A DNA stretch of 64,000 nt from NCBI RefSeq assembly GCF_000010785.1, contig NC_013799.1:434001-498000 (forward strand). Direction: 5' to 3'. This DNA is from Hydrogenobacter thermophilus TK-6. GTDB lineage: Bacteria; Aquificota; Aquificia; Aquificales; Aquificaceae. Both the position numbers and the translations under genes were made by a program. Below are positions 16,285 to 23,722 of the stretch, piece after piece (the first letter of the stretch is position 1; each line of letters opens with the position of its first letter). Below the pieces are notes generated by a model. That model ran no database searches. It saw nothing but the letters and a program-made list of their open reading frames with translations, and was not told where the DNA came from.

Positions 16285-17108
16285 CTGACCTTAAGCAACA
16301 CCCACCCGTTCTGTATCTTAGTAGGCACAGACACCAACTGTACATAGGGGACGGTTAGGCATTCACCCGATGTTATGCTGTATTCAAAGCGGTGCCACGG
16401 GCACACCAGCACACCTTTTTCTGTAAGCTCTCCCTCGTGAAGGGGATGACCCTGATGCGCACAAGAGTTTCTGTAAGCATAGACTCTTCCCTTCCACAGC
16501 ATCAGTATTACATCGACACCTTCGTGCAAAAACCTGTACACATGCCCCTCCTTCAGCTCACTAATATCAAAAGCCTTGATGTAGCCTTCTTCTTTGCCAG
16601 AAAGCTCAAGAAAAGCCTCCACAGGTGTATCCTTTGCAAGCTCTACCTTTTCAATGTGAGGGATATAGGCCTGTACAGCCTCAAGTATGGTCTGCTGAAG
16701 CGTAAAAGAAACCTGAGAACAGCCGGTGCATGTACCCCTTAACCTCACATAAAGCGTTTTCTCCTTAAGGTCAACGAACTCCACATCCCCGCCGTGGGAC
16801 CTTATGTAGGGTCTTATAAGCTCAAGAGCTTTGATAGCTTTAGTCCTGTCATCCTCCCTGATTATTCCGTGCTTTAGGAAAAGGCTGTAAATTTCTGGCT
16901 CCCTTACAGCCTTTAAGAGTATATCTTTTCCTGCACTATCCTCCTTCATGAGTTTGACAAGCTTAACGAGAGCCATTCTGGTAAACTCCTCAATGCTCTT
17001 TATGAGCTCCCCCACTGTTTCTCTCTTTTCGTCTTCAAAGTTCTTCACCTTTGCAAGAAGTTCGTCTATTCTCTCCGCCAGCTTTTCAAAGCTAAGCTCC
17101 TCCGTCAT
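16281..17108 (-). CDS. NifU C-domain - Rieske [2Fe-2S] fusion protein
   Basis: A 275-residue protein with three parts: an N-terminal helical region (1-90), a NifU C-terminal-type domain with Cys127-x2-Cys130 (RGTCTGC), and a Rieske domain with Cys216-x-His218 (CAHQGH) and Cys236-x2-His239 (CPWHRFEY). The Rieske domain binds a [2Fe-2S] cluster; the NifU part may carry or deliver an Fe-S cluster. In this operon it could be an electron carrier for, or an assembly factor of, the hydrogenase. It overlaps the TPR gene by 17 nt and the NHL gene by 4 nt. Confidence 0.92.
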   Translation of the reverse strand: MTEELSFEKLAERIDELLAKVKNFEDEKRETVGELIKSIEEFTRMALVKLVKLMKEDSAGKDILLKAVREPEIYSLFLKHGIIREDDRTKAIKALELIRPYIRSHGGDVEFVDLKEKTLYVRLRGTCTGCSQVSFTLQQTILEAVQAYIPHIEKVELAKDTPVEAFLELSGKEEGYIKAFDISELKEGHVYRFLHEGVDVILMLWKGRVYAYRNSCAHQGHPLHEGELTEKGVLVCPWHRFEYSITSGECLTVPYVQLVSVPTKIQNGWVLLKVR

Positions 17109-18267
17109 GGCGAGCCTCCATAAGCATATGTATCTCTTCCAGTACCTCTCTTATACCGTTCATCTCCTCCTCCATACCGTACTTTTTAAATATTTCAAAG
17201 GCTTCTATAAGATGCCTTCTTGCTTCAAAGAGCCTGCCAAGATGTGCCAGAGCATTACCCATGTTAGCCAGGGTGCGCGCATAGCCTAACTCATCCCCAA
17301 CCTCTTTGCGATAATCCAACACCTCCCTGTAGAGCTCTACAGCCTTCAGAAGGTTTTTTGCAGGGTTGGCTGTGGGCAGGTACTGAAGCGCGTTGGCGTA
17401 ATTCATGGTAGTGCTTGCCCACTCCTTTGGATACCTCTCCTTGGTAAACACCTTGAGCGCATTTCTGAGGCTCTGCACCCCATAAGCCAGTCTAACCTGG
17501 TCCTCAAGGTCGCTAACATCCGAGGAGAGATAAGCAAGCCCCATGTTATTGTTTATCAAAGCGTACATGTAGGGGTCTTTGTCCACAGTGAAGAAGTCAA
17601 GTGCCTTCCAGTAGTAGCTTATTGCCTTAGACAGATTACCCAAAGAAGAGTAAGCATTTCCCAGATTAAACTGCACCTCCGCTCTCAAGAAGTCAGCCTC
17701 TGATAGTTTTTCTTCCAGCTCTTCAAGCAAGGCAAGAACCGCATAGTTTACTCCTTTATGTTCCATAAAGAGTTTTGCCTTTTTCAGGAGAAGGTTTGCA
17801 TAAAAGAGAGGAGAAAGGTCCCTGACGAGCCTTAGAGCATTCTCAATCATCGCAATGGCATCTTCTATCTTCCCTTCACCTTCAAGTAGCTGAGCTTTCC
17901 TGTAAAGTACAAGGGCATTCAAGTCATCCCTGCCCATATCTCTGATGTCAAATCTGTCTGAAAACACAATATCAAGCAGGTATGCAAGAGTCTTATCCTT
18001 CACCGTTTGCTTACTTCCTGTGATCAGCGAGAGGTTATAGTTCTTCACATCTTCCTCGCTTATACTGAGTATGTTCTGGAGAGCTTGCTTCCAATCTTTC
18101 TCCTTTAAAGATAAGATAAACTTCCACTCGGATGGCAGACCTTCAAGTTTTAAAAGAAGGACAGTTGGTATATGCTCCTGCCAGAGGTTTGAGTGGGGAA
18201 GTATGAGAAAGTCAAAGGGGAAGGGAAGTATACCTACAGGTTGAGGGAAAACCTCCCTCCAGCTCAT
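17092..18267 (-). CDS. tetratricopeptide-repeat protein of the hydrogenase operon
   Basis: About 391 residues, mostly helical, with TPR-like repeats in the second half: LNALVLYRKAQLLEGEGKIEDAIAMIENAL, AEVQFNLGNAYSSLGNLSKAISYYWKALDFF and GYARTLANMGNALAHLGRLFEARRHLIEAFEIF. It is likely a scaffold for hydrogenase assembly. The ATG at 18267 overlaps the stop codon of the small gene upstream (TGATGA) with GGGAGG 9 nt before it; an ATG at 18276 is an alternative, while a start at 18321 would overlap the previous gene by 55 nt. No signal peptide. Confidence 0.82.
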   Translation of the reverse strand: MSWREVFPQPVGILPFPFDFLILPHSNLWQEHIPTVLLLKLEGLPSEWKFILSLKEKDWKQALQNILSISEEDVKNYNLSLITGSKQTVKDKTLAYLLDIVFSDRFDIRDMGRDDLNALVLYRKAQLLEGEGKIEDAIAMIENALRLVRDLSPLFYANLLLKKAKLFMEHKGVNYAVLALLEELEEKLSEADFLRAEVQFNLGNAYSSLGNLSKAISYYWKALDFFTVDKDPYMYALINNNMGLAYLSSDVSDLEDQVRLAYGVQSLRNALKVFTKERYPKEWASTTMNYANALQYLPTANPAKNLLKAVELYREVLDYRKEVGDELGYARTLANMGNALAHLGRLFEARRHLIEAFEIFKKYGMEEEMNGIREVLEEIHMLMEARHDGGA

Positions 18268-18485
18268 CAGCAACATCCTCCCAAGCCATCGTTGGGATGA
18301 GGGATGTCTCTGTTGGCACACCTCTTTATATAACCTGCCGCCAGCTCCGCCTTCTTTTTTGTAAAGTACCTTCCCACCTCGTACCTGACAGTCTCATCCT
18401 TAAAAAGCACTTCTATAAATACGCTCCACTGTCCATCCTTCTCCTCTACGAAGGTCTCCGCGATGAGAGCTCTGTCCTTGAACAT
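18267..18485 (-). CDS. small protein of the hydrogenase operon, unknown function
   Basis: A 72-residue protein with a strand-rich core (WSVFIEVLFKDETVRYEVGRYF) and a helix (TKKKAELAAGYIKRCANRD), ending in GGCC. AAAGGAGG lies upstream of the ATG. I do not recognise a family. It sits between the maturation protease and the TPR gene in the same operon, so a role in hydrogenase assembly is likely. The C-terminal Cys-Cys could bind a metal or form a disulfide; this is inference. Confidence 0.7.
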   Translation of the reverse strand: MFKDRALIAETFVEEKDGQWSVFIEVLFKDETVRYEVGRYFTKKKAELAAGYIKRCANRDIPHPNDGLGGCC

Positions 18486-18500
18486 AACACAACCTCCTTT

Positions 18501-19259
18501 TCAAATTAGGGAAACTACAAGTCCTCCCTCTTCATCACTCCACACAGCCTTCTTCTTTCCAAACGGTGTACCCGGTGGTAAAAGTTCCCACAGCAGAACC
18601 GCTCTATCACCCTCTTTATTTATCCTCTTTAAGAGTAAACCACCCTGCGCGCTCGTGGGTAGTGGAAGCAGTGTAAAATGCATACCTCTTGGAATCACCA
18701 ACACGCTCATACAACCACCCAAATACCTTTCCGCCACATCAGCCGGTATTATCAGATACCCATCCTCCTTTAACTCAAGCTCCACCACTTTACCCCCCTC
18801 AATGCTGTACTCTTTAATTATGCGTTCCGCAAGCCTCTTCATAGCACTTTCCACCTCCTCCGATAATACCTCTCCTATGCCAAAGCTTTTGCCCTCAATC
18901 AGATAAACCTTAATACTTTTGGGATAGTTTCCGTTTAAGAGGTGCCTGGCTATAGCTACAGCGTGATACCATTTTATTGAGTGAAGGTTGGCTTCCTCAG
19001 AAGATGGTAGCTCTTCAACCTCCTCATGTGGCACACAAAACACTGTACCCGGCTTCTCTCCAGTACAGCAGGCATCTACAAAGACCACCTCGTCAGCACC
19101 CTCCATGTGAAACACCACATCTATACCGGATGTGCCACCGTCAACGAGTTTTATATGTGGGGGGAGCCCGCGCTCCCACAGGTATCTTATAAGGCGTGGA
19201 CCCACCCCGTCATCACCGCGTATAGGATTTCCGCATCCTACTATAACTACCTTCCTCAT
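18501..19259 (-). CDS. hydrogenase maturation protease with extra C-terminal domain
   Basis: A 252-residue protein. Residues 1-160 are a HycI/HupD-type endopeptidase that clips the C-terminus of the large subunit after nickel insertion: VVIVGCGNPIRGDDGVGPRL holds the first metal-binding acid, FVDACCTGEKPG the second, and HSIKWYHA the His. Typical proteases end here. An extra ~85-residue beta-rich segment follows (from about ELELKEDGYLIIP to the end, with PPGTPFGKKKAVW) that I do not recognise. The gene overlaps the large-subunit gene by 4 nt, so the protease is made with its substrate. Confidence 0.9.
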   Translation of the reverse strand: MRKVVIVGCGNPIRGDDGVGPRLIRYLWERGLPPHIKLVDGGTSGIDVVFHMEGADEVVFVDACCTGEKPGTVFCVPHEEVEELPSSEEANLHSIKWYHAVAIARHLLNGNYPKSIKVYLIEGKSFGIGEVLSEEVESAMKRLAERIIKEYSIEGGKVVELELKEDGYLIIPADVAERYLGGCMSVLVIPRGMHFTLLPLPTSAQGGLLLKRINKEGDRAVLLWELLPPGTPFGKKKAVWSDEEGGLVVSLI

Positions 19260-20890
19260 TTGAAGGTTCCCAACTTGTATCTGGCTAACTCTTTTCCGCG
19301 TTTTCTGTCATACACATGAACGGTGCACACCAGACACGAGTCAAAGCTTCTGGCTACATGGGCTACCTCTATGGGGTCTTCCGGATTTTTTATGGGGGCA
19401 CCTACTATGGCTTTCTCTATGGGTCCCATCTGTCCTTTGGAGTCTCTGGGCCCTATGTTCCAGGCGGTAGGAGTTACTATCTGATAGTTCTTTATTTTTC
19501 CGTTCTCTATAACTATCCAGTCCTGGAGCGCACCCCTTGCCGCCTCAGTACCTCCATACCCTTTACCCTCAGGAAGCTCCTTGGGTTTTTTGTAGAACCT
19601 GTCATCGTCAAAGTTTACCTTGGCAAGCCATGTCTTCACCCACTTGTAGTACTTTACCGCTTCGTGCATCCTTGCCAGAACCCTCACCATTACGCTCGGT
19701 CCTATCTTGCTGACTATGTTTTTAAAGAGGGGGTCTATGGCATGCTCTATGCATCCTGAGGCACTGCAGGCAGACTTTGCCTCCTCATAGCCTGCAACTA
19801 CCTGTCTTGCTAAAGGTCCCGCTTCCAGAGGAACGGGTTTACCATCTATTAAGTATCTTGGTGATTTTGCCCAGGAATACTTACCCTGCTTCTTGGCTAC
19901 TTCCGGGTCAAGGGGTACGGTTTCACCTTCCCACGGGTGAAGCATAGAAGAGCCTTCAAAGTAAGAGTGGGTAATGTCTTCCCTTACATTCATCTGGTCA
20001 AAGATATAGTACTTGCCGTTGTAAACTACGCCGGAAGGTGATTGAAGAGCCTGATTCCTGCCTTCTATGGTGGAAACCGGATAAAACTCAGGGTCTATGT
20101 AAGTACCGCAGGCTAAGAAGGCATTTACACCAGCTCCGTACTTGTCAAGTCCGTTCTCAAGGCAGAACCTGATGAAGAGTCCGCAATCTGAATTCCTGTG
20201 GCTCTCGTTTTCGTCAAGCCACTTGAGGACATCGTCCCATGTCTTGTTCTCAAGCCATCTGTCCACAGAGCATCCAAGCCAGACCTTCTCCAGCCACTCT
20301 GTTCTGTACCTTTCAAGGAGTGCATAAGCCCGAGTTATGTGGTCAAGCTGGGGAGCGCACATGACACCACCGGGCACCATGAAGCTGGAGTGTGGCCACT
20401 GACCACCGAACATAGCATATACCTTCACAGGAAGCGCGGAGACCTCCAGTCCTATCTTGTAAGATGTTCCCACGAAGGGTGCCCACCTTCTAACTACCTC
20501 ATCGTAAAGCTTGCTTTTGGCATAGTTCTTATTTACAAAGTCTATGGCAAATATGGCATAGTACCATCTTGGAACCGATTGAAGTGTCTCGCAGGCCTGT
20601 GCTATGTTCCTTATGTGCCACGCGTTTGGAGGGACTTCTGTCCTCCACGCTGTGTCTAAGGCTTGACAGGCTTTGTAAAGGTGGCTACCACCGCATATAC
20701 CGCAAACTCTGGGTGTGACGATAAGTCCGGCAAGGGGATCCTTTCCCCGCAGGATTATCTCAAAGCCTCTGAACATAACAGCTTCCACCTGGACATCGGC
20801 AACATGCCCATCCTCTACAAACACATCAGCCCTAACATCACCCTCCAGCCTTGCAAGAGGGTCTATAACTAAGTGTTGCTTTGTAGCCAT
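19256..20890 (-). CDS. [NiFe]-hydrogenase large subunit, group 2-type
   Basis: A 544-residue catalytic subunit holding the Ni-Fe site. The ligands are Cys63 and Cys66 (RVCGICGGSH) and Cys519 and Cys522 in DSCLVCTVH, where Ser replaces the usual Pro of the DPC motif. After His525 a 19-residue tail remains to be removed by the maturation protease. The lack of any Tat partner or membrane anchor and the accessory genes point to a soluble group 2-type uptake enzyme, as described for Aquificales hydrogenase III (family knowledge). The true start is the ATG at 20890, which shares an identical 22-nt leader with the small-subunit gene. Confidence 0.93.
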   Translation of the reverse strand: MATKQHLVIDPLARLEGDVRADVFVEDGHVADVQVEAVMFRGFEIILRGKDPLAGLIVTPRVCGICGGSHLYKACQALDTAWRTEVPPNAWHIRNIAQACETLQSVPRWYYAIFAIDFVNKNYAKSKLYDEVVRRWAPFVGTSYKIGLEVSALPVKVYAMFGGQWPHSSFMVPGGVMCAPQLDHITRAYALLERYRTEWLEKVWLGCSVDRWLENKTWDDVLKWLDENESHRNSDCGLFIRFCLENGLDKYGAGVNAFLACGTYIDPEFYPVSTIEGRNQALQSPSGVVYNGKYYIFDQMNVREDITHSYFEGSSMLHPWEGETVPLDPEVAKKQGKYSWAKSPRYLIDGKPVPLEAGPLARQVVAGYEEAKSACSASGCIEHAIDPLFKNIVSKIGPSVMVRVLARMHEAVKYYKWVKTWLAKVNFDDDRFYKKPKELPEGKGYGGTEAARGALQDWIVIENGKIKNYQIVTPTAWNIGPRDSKGQMGPIEKAIVGAPIKNPEDPIEVAHVARSFDSCLVCTVHVYDRKRGKELARYKLGTFK

Positions 20891-20903
20891 GATACGCACC
20901 TCC
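20882..20903 (-). repeat. 22-nt start region identical to that of the small-subunit gene
   Basis: The bases from GGAGGTGCG through the ATG to the third codon are identical at 20882-20903 and 21879-21900. The shared segment contains the ribosome-binding site GGAGGTG and the codons for Met-Ala-Thr. Confidence 0.85.
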
Positions 20904-20915
20904 TAAAGATTTTTT

Positions 20916-21887
20916 TCAAACCACAAAAATGTCTTCGGTTGCCCACTTGGGTGCTGCTATTCTTGCAGTTACCGCGTGAAGCATGTAAGTGAACTTGTCC
21001 GCCTCGTAAACAGATTCCTTGGGTATGACACCCGCCACCTTCTGAGTCTTGAAAATGGTTCCAGGTGCAAGGTCAAACCATGGGAAAGCAAACTCGGTAC
21101 AACCTATGCAAGGATGTCCTGACCTCTGTTTGGAACTTACACCGTTCCAGAGTATCCTGTTGCAAGGTGCATGCGTTAACGGCCCCCTGCATCCAAGCTC
21201 GTAAAACAGGCATCCTTTTCTTGTACCTTGTCCAAACTCTTCCGCGGATATTTTCCACTCGTGGAACTGGACTCTGGTGCATCCCGTTTGGGAAAAGGTC
21301 TTAAAGAAGGTTAGAGGTCTGTTGTATTCATCAAGCTGTATGTCTGAGGCTCTGCCCACTGCAAGAGCCACGAGTATCTGAGTTATCCAGTCGTAGTGAG
21401 CAGGACAGCCGGGTATGTTTATAACTGGAAGTCCACCCCTTGACACAAAGTGTTCGCCCAGAAAGCCACCCTTCTTTGTCTTGTGAAACTGAAGGCCGGT
21501 TGATTCGGTAGGATTTGGGGGAACAGCGGGAATGTTTCCCTGACACGCACAGTTGCCAACAGCTACCACGAACTTTGCCACATGAGCAAGCTCATAAACC
21601 CAGTCCTTCATAGGTCTACCCGCAAACATGTTGTACCTGCCAGTCCCGTTAGGTCCCAGAACTACCGTACCCTCAAAGACGAAGATGTCAAGAGGTATCT
21701 TTTCCGCGAGTATGTCCCTCAAAAGAGCCTGAACCTGATTTCCCATCTCAAGCCCCGCGGACGGATGCCAGAGTATCTCTATGCCAAAGTCAGTAACGAG
21801 GTCGCAGACGGAAGGGTACTCAGCATTTAAGAAAGACATGGTGTTGCCATTGCAAGCACCACCGTGTAGCCATAGAACTGTAGCCAT
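20916..21887 (-). CDS. [NiFe]-hydrogenase small subunit, group 2-type, no signal peptide
   Basis: A 323-residue Fe-S subunit that carries electrons from the Ni-Fe site. It begins MATVLWLHGGAC with no Tat signal, so the enzyme is cytoplasmic. The proximal-cluster motif is Cys12-Asn-Gly-Asn15 in place of the usual C-x-x-C; further ligand cysteines are in VGNCACQG and IPGCPA, and the medial/distal set is in the region from GTRKGCLFYELGCRG to HPCIGCTEF. The missing fourth Cys suggests an altered proximal cluster, as known for the oxygen-tolerant Huc enzyme. The ATG at 21887 has GGAGGTG upstream. First gene of a seven-gene operon. Confidence 0.93.
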   Translation of the reverse strand: MATVLWLHGGACNGNTMSFLNAEYPSVCDLVTDFGIEILWHPSAGLEMGNQVQALLRDILAEKIPLDIFVFEGTVVLGPNGTGRYNMFAGRPMKDWVYELAHVAKFVVAVGNCACQGNIPAVPPNPTESTGLQFHKTKKGGFLGEHFVSRGGLPVINIPGCPAHYDWITQILVALAVGRASDIQLDEYNRPLTFFKTFSQTGCTRVQFHEWKISAEEFGQGTRKGCLFYELGCRGPLTHAPCNRILWNGVSSKQRSGHPCIGCTEFAFPWFDLAPGTIFKTQKVAGVIPKESVYEADKFTYMLHAVTARIAAPKWATEDIFVV

Positions 21888-21900
21888 GATACGCACCTCC
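21879..21900 (-). repeat. 22-nt start region identical to that of the large-subunit gene
   Basis: Matches 20882-20903 base for base, including the ribosome-binding site and the first three codons. Flanking bases differ, so this is a local identity of the initiation region. Confidence 0.85.
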
Positions 21901-21928
21901 AAACTGTATTTGGTTTTTAGGATAGCCT

Positions 21929-21951
21929 GCTATAAATGAATGTCCATTCAA
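21929..21951 (-). promoter_or_regulatory. hydrogenase operon promoter region with palindromic operator
   Basis: The palindrome TGAATGTCCATTCAA (21937-21951) has exact 6-bp arms. On the minus strand a -10-like TATAGC lies right after it, placing the operator in the same position in the spacer as at 22.0 and 23.0 kb, but no good -35 element is visible. The start codon is about 40 nt further down at 21887. Confidence 0.6.
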
Positions 21952-21981
21952 ATTTCTTATAGTCTCCATAAGGAAAACTTA

Positions 21982-22010
21982 TAGACAACGAACGATTGTT
22001 CATCTATATT
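21982..22010 (+). promoter_or_regulatory. sigma-70 promoter of the DUF1641 pair with operator in the spacer
   Basis: TAGACA (21982-21987), a 17-nt spacer, then TATATT (22005-22010). The spacer holds CGAACGATTGTTCAT (21989-22003), an imperfect palindrome of the same family as those at 13.6, 21.94 and 22.98 kb. The ATG lies 27 nt downstream with GGAGG before it. Confidence 0.72.
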
Positions 22011-22037
22011 TAAAGCAAAACTCTGTGGAGGTAAGCC

Positions 22038-22469
22038 ATGAGCTATCATGAGCAGACGCTTTTAGAAGGTCTGACTGTAGGTGAGGCAAAGGAACAGCTA
22101 AGTCAGCTCATAGATAAGCTGGAAACCATTAACTTCCTGCTCTCTTCCCTTGAGGAGCTTATGCAGAGGACACCCTTCATACTTGAGTCCATAAGCTCGG
22201 AGGTGATACGCTTCAGAGAAAAGTTCAGAGAATCGGAGGACGGCATAAAGAACATCCTTGAGCTTGCGTACAACGCTGTGGACTTTCTGGGGAAGGAAAA
22301 CTTAGCCTCACTCTTGAACGGTTTGCTTGAAGCATACACGGAAGTTAAACAGCACGATTACAGGACGAGCATAACAGGTATAGTTAGAGCCATGACGGAC
22401 CCGGATGTACAGAGAGCTTTAGCCTTTGTACTTCTGACTCTTAAGAAAATGGGCATGTCCATGAGGTGA
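22038..22469 (+). CDS. DUF1641 family protein, hydrogenase-linked
   Basis: A 143-residue helical cytoplasmic protein ending in the DUF1641 signature TDPDVQRALAFVLLTLKKMG. DUF1641 proteins are often found near formate dehydrogenases and hydrogenases; their role is not established. It is the first of two DUF1641 genes, divergent from the hydrogenase operon across a 150-nt gap with two operator-like palindromes, so the three transcription units are probably controlled together. GTGGAGG is upstream of the ATG. Confidence 0.82.
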   Translation: MSYHEQTLLEGLTVGEAKEQLSQLIDKLETINFLLSSLEELMQRTPFILESISSEVIRFREKFRESEDGIKNILELAYNAVDFLGKENLASLLNGLLEAYTEVKQHDYRTSITGIVRAMTDPDVQRALAFVLLTLKKMGMSMR

Positions 22470-22470
22470 G

Positions 22471-22923
22471 ATGATGGAGAACCACTACATATTCCTGAGA
22501 AGACCTGAGGATGAGCTTGTTGAAGCTTACTTTAAAAAGGATGAAAACATACGCCATCTTACCACCTTTCTCAACAGCCTGGACGCCTTAGCCTATTTTG
22601 CGGAGATACTGCACGAGTATGTAGAAAGCAGAGAAGACCTGAGCAGGTATGTTCACGAGAGAGAAGACAGAAGGGAAGCGGTAAAAGCTGGAGCGGAAAA
22701 GCTTGACTTTCTAATAAGGGAGCTTGTGGGTACCCTTGAGCTGGGGAATCTGGCACACTTTGCCAGAGCCAACTACGAAGCTTACGAAGATACCAAGAAA
22801 AACCCGAGAAGGGTTGGACTTCTGGGCATTTATAGAGAACTGAGAGACCCAGATGTGCAGCTCGCCTTAGGTTTTGTGTTTACCCTCCTAAAACGCATAG
22901 CTTATCTCTTCAAAGAAAAATAA
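22471..22923 (+). CDS. second DUF1641 family protein
   Basis: A 150-residue helical protein with the same ending (LRDPDVQLALGFVFTLLKRI) as its neighbour, so the two are probably distant duplicates that could form a heteromer. The N-terminus differs (MMENHYIFLRRPEDELVEAY). It begins one base after the upstream stop codon; an ATG three bases later is also possible. Probably partners or links the soluble hydrogenase, by position only. Confidence 0.8.
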   Translation: MMENHYIFLRRPEDELVEAYFKKDENIRHLTTFLNSLDALAYFAEILHEYVESREDLSRYVHEREDRREAVKAGAEKLDFLIRELVGTLELGNLAHFARANYEAYEDTKKNPRRVGLLGIYRELRDPDVQLALGFVFTLLKRIAYLFKEK

Positions 22924-22974
22924 AACATCACCCCTTCTTCCTTTTCCCCTCCTATTTTCATGATTTTTATCATA

Positions 22975-23003
22975 TTGACTATGAACGATTGCTCGTTAAT
23001 ATT
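22975..23003 (+). promoter_or_regulatory. sigma-70 promoter of the nickel operon with operator in the spacer
   Basis: TTGACT (22975-22980), a 17-nt spacer, then AATATT (22998-23003); TAATAT one base earlier is an alternative -10. The spacer contains TGAACGATTGCTCGT (22982-22996), sharing nine contiguous bases (GAACGATTG) with the operator at 21989. The nikK ATG is at 23039 after GGAGGTTGG. Confidence 0.72.
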
Positions 23004-23038
23004 ACTTTTTGAAAAGTAGTAATACGGAGGTTGGCGCT

Positions 23039-23722
23039 ATGAAAAGGTTTTTTCTTCCCCTCATACTTTCCTCCCTTTCAATGTCTCACGACCTTTGGGT
23101 AGAAAGGGAGGGTAGCCAGTACGCTCTTTACTACGGACATCTGCATCCTGTGCAGGGTGAGGAGAAGTTCATAAAGTACAAACCTGAAGATGTGCTGAAG
23201 TTTGAGTGCGTTAGCTCAGGCGGTAAGCCTCTGCAGTACAAGTTTGAGAAGTCCTATCCTGCCAGGCTCAAAGGCTCTTGCGGTGCGGTGCTGGCTGTGT
23301 TCTCCTCAGGATACTGGACTAAAAGCGTAGAAGGTCTGAAAAACCTTCCCAAGGACAGGGTTCAGGGAGCTATAGAAGGTTGGCTTTCCTACGAAAGCGT
23401 AAAGAGGATAGACAGCTGGTCTCAGGAGCTAAAAAAACCTTTAACCGATGACCTTGAGATAGTACCTTTAGAAAATCCCCTCGAAGCTAAGGTAGGAGAC
23501 AAGCTTACCTTTGCGGTTTACTACAGAGGAAAACCTCTGAAGGATGCGGTTGTAGCTTATGATGAAAAGCCGGTTGGTAGCACAGACGATGATGGAAGGA
23601 TAAACATAAGAATAAAGAGGAAGGGCCTTCAGCTCATAAGCACCTCCGTTAAGGAAAAAGCTGACGGTGTTAAGGCGGACTATGTGGTAAAAACAGCAAA
23701 CCTTTCTTTTGAGGTAAAGTGA
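23039..23722 (+). CDS. nikK: NikK-like periplasmic nickel-uptake component (DUF4198)
   Basis: A 227-residue exported protein. The signal peptide is MKRFFLPLILSSLSMS, cut to leave a mature N-terminus of His-Asp-Leu-Trp. The DUF4198-like body ends in an Ig-like domain (PLKDAVVAYDEKPVGSTDDDG). Family knowledge: DUF4198 proteins named NikK accompany NikMQO nickel transporters. The ATG at 23039 is preceded by GGAGG; a start 30 nt earlier would break the signal peptide. It is the first gene of a six-gene nickel operon and overlaps nikL in TGATG. Confidence 0.82.
   Translation: MKRFFLPLILSSLSMSHDLWVEREGSQYALYYGHLHPVQGEEKFIKYKPEDVLKFECVSSGGKPLQYKFEKSYPARLKGSCGAVLAVFSSGYWTKSVEGLKNLPKDRVQGAIEGWLSYESVKRIDSWSQELKKPLTDDLEIVPLENPLEAKVGDKLTFAVYYRGKPLKDAVVAYDEKPVGSTDDDGRINIRIKRKGLQLISTSVKEKADGVKADYVVKTANLSFEVK

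Noticed and set aside
18267-18321. Longer N-terminus of the TPR protein
   Set aside because: It would overlap the 72-residue gene by 55 nt and has no ribosome-binding site; the TGATGA junction at 18267 does.
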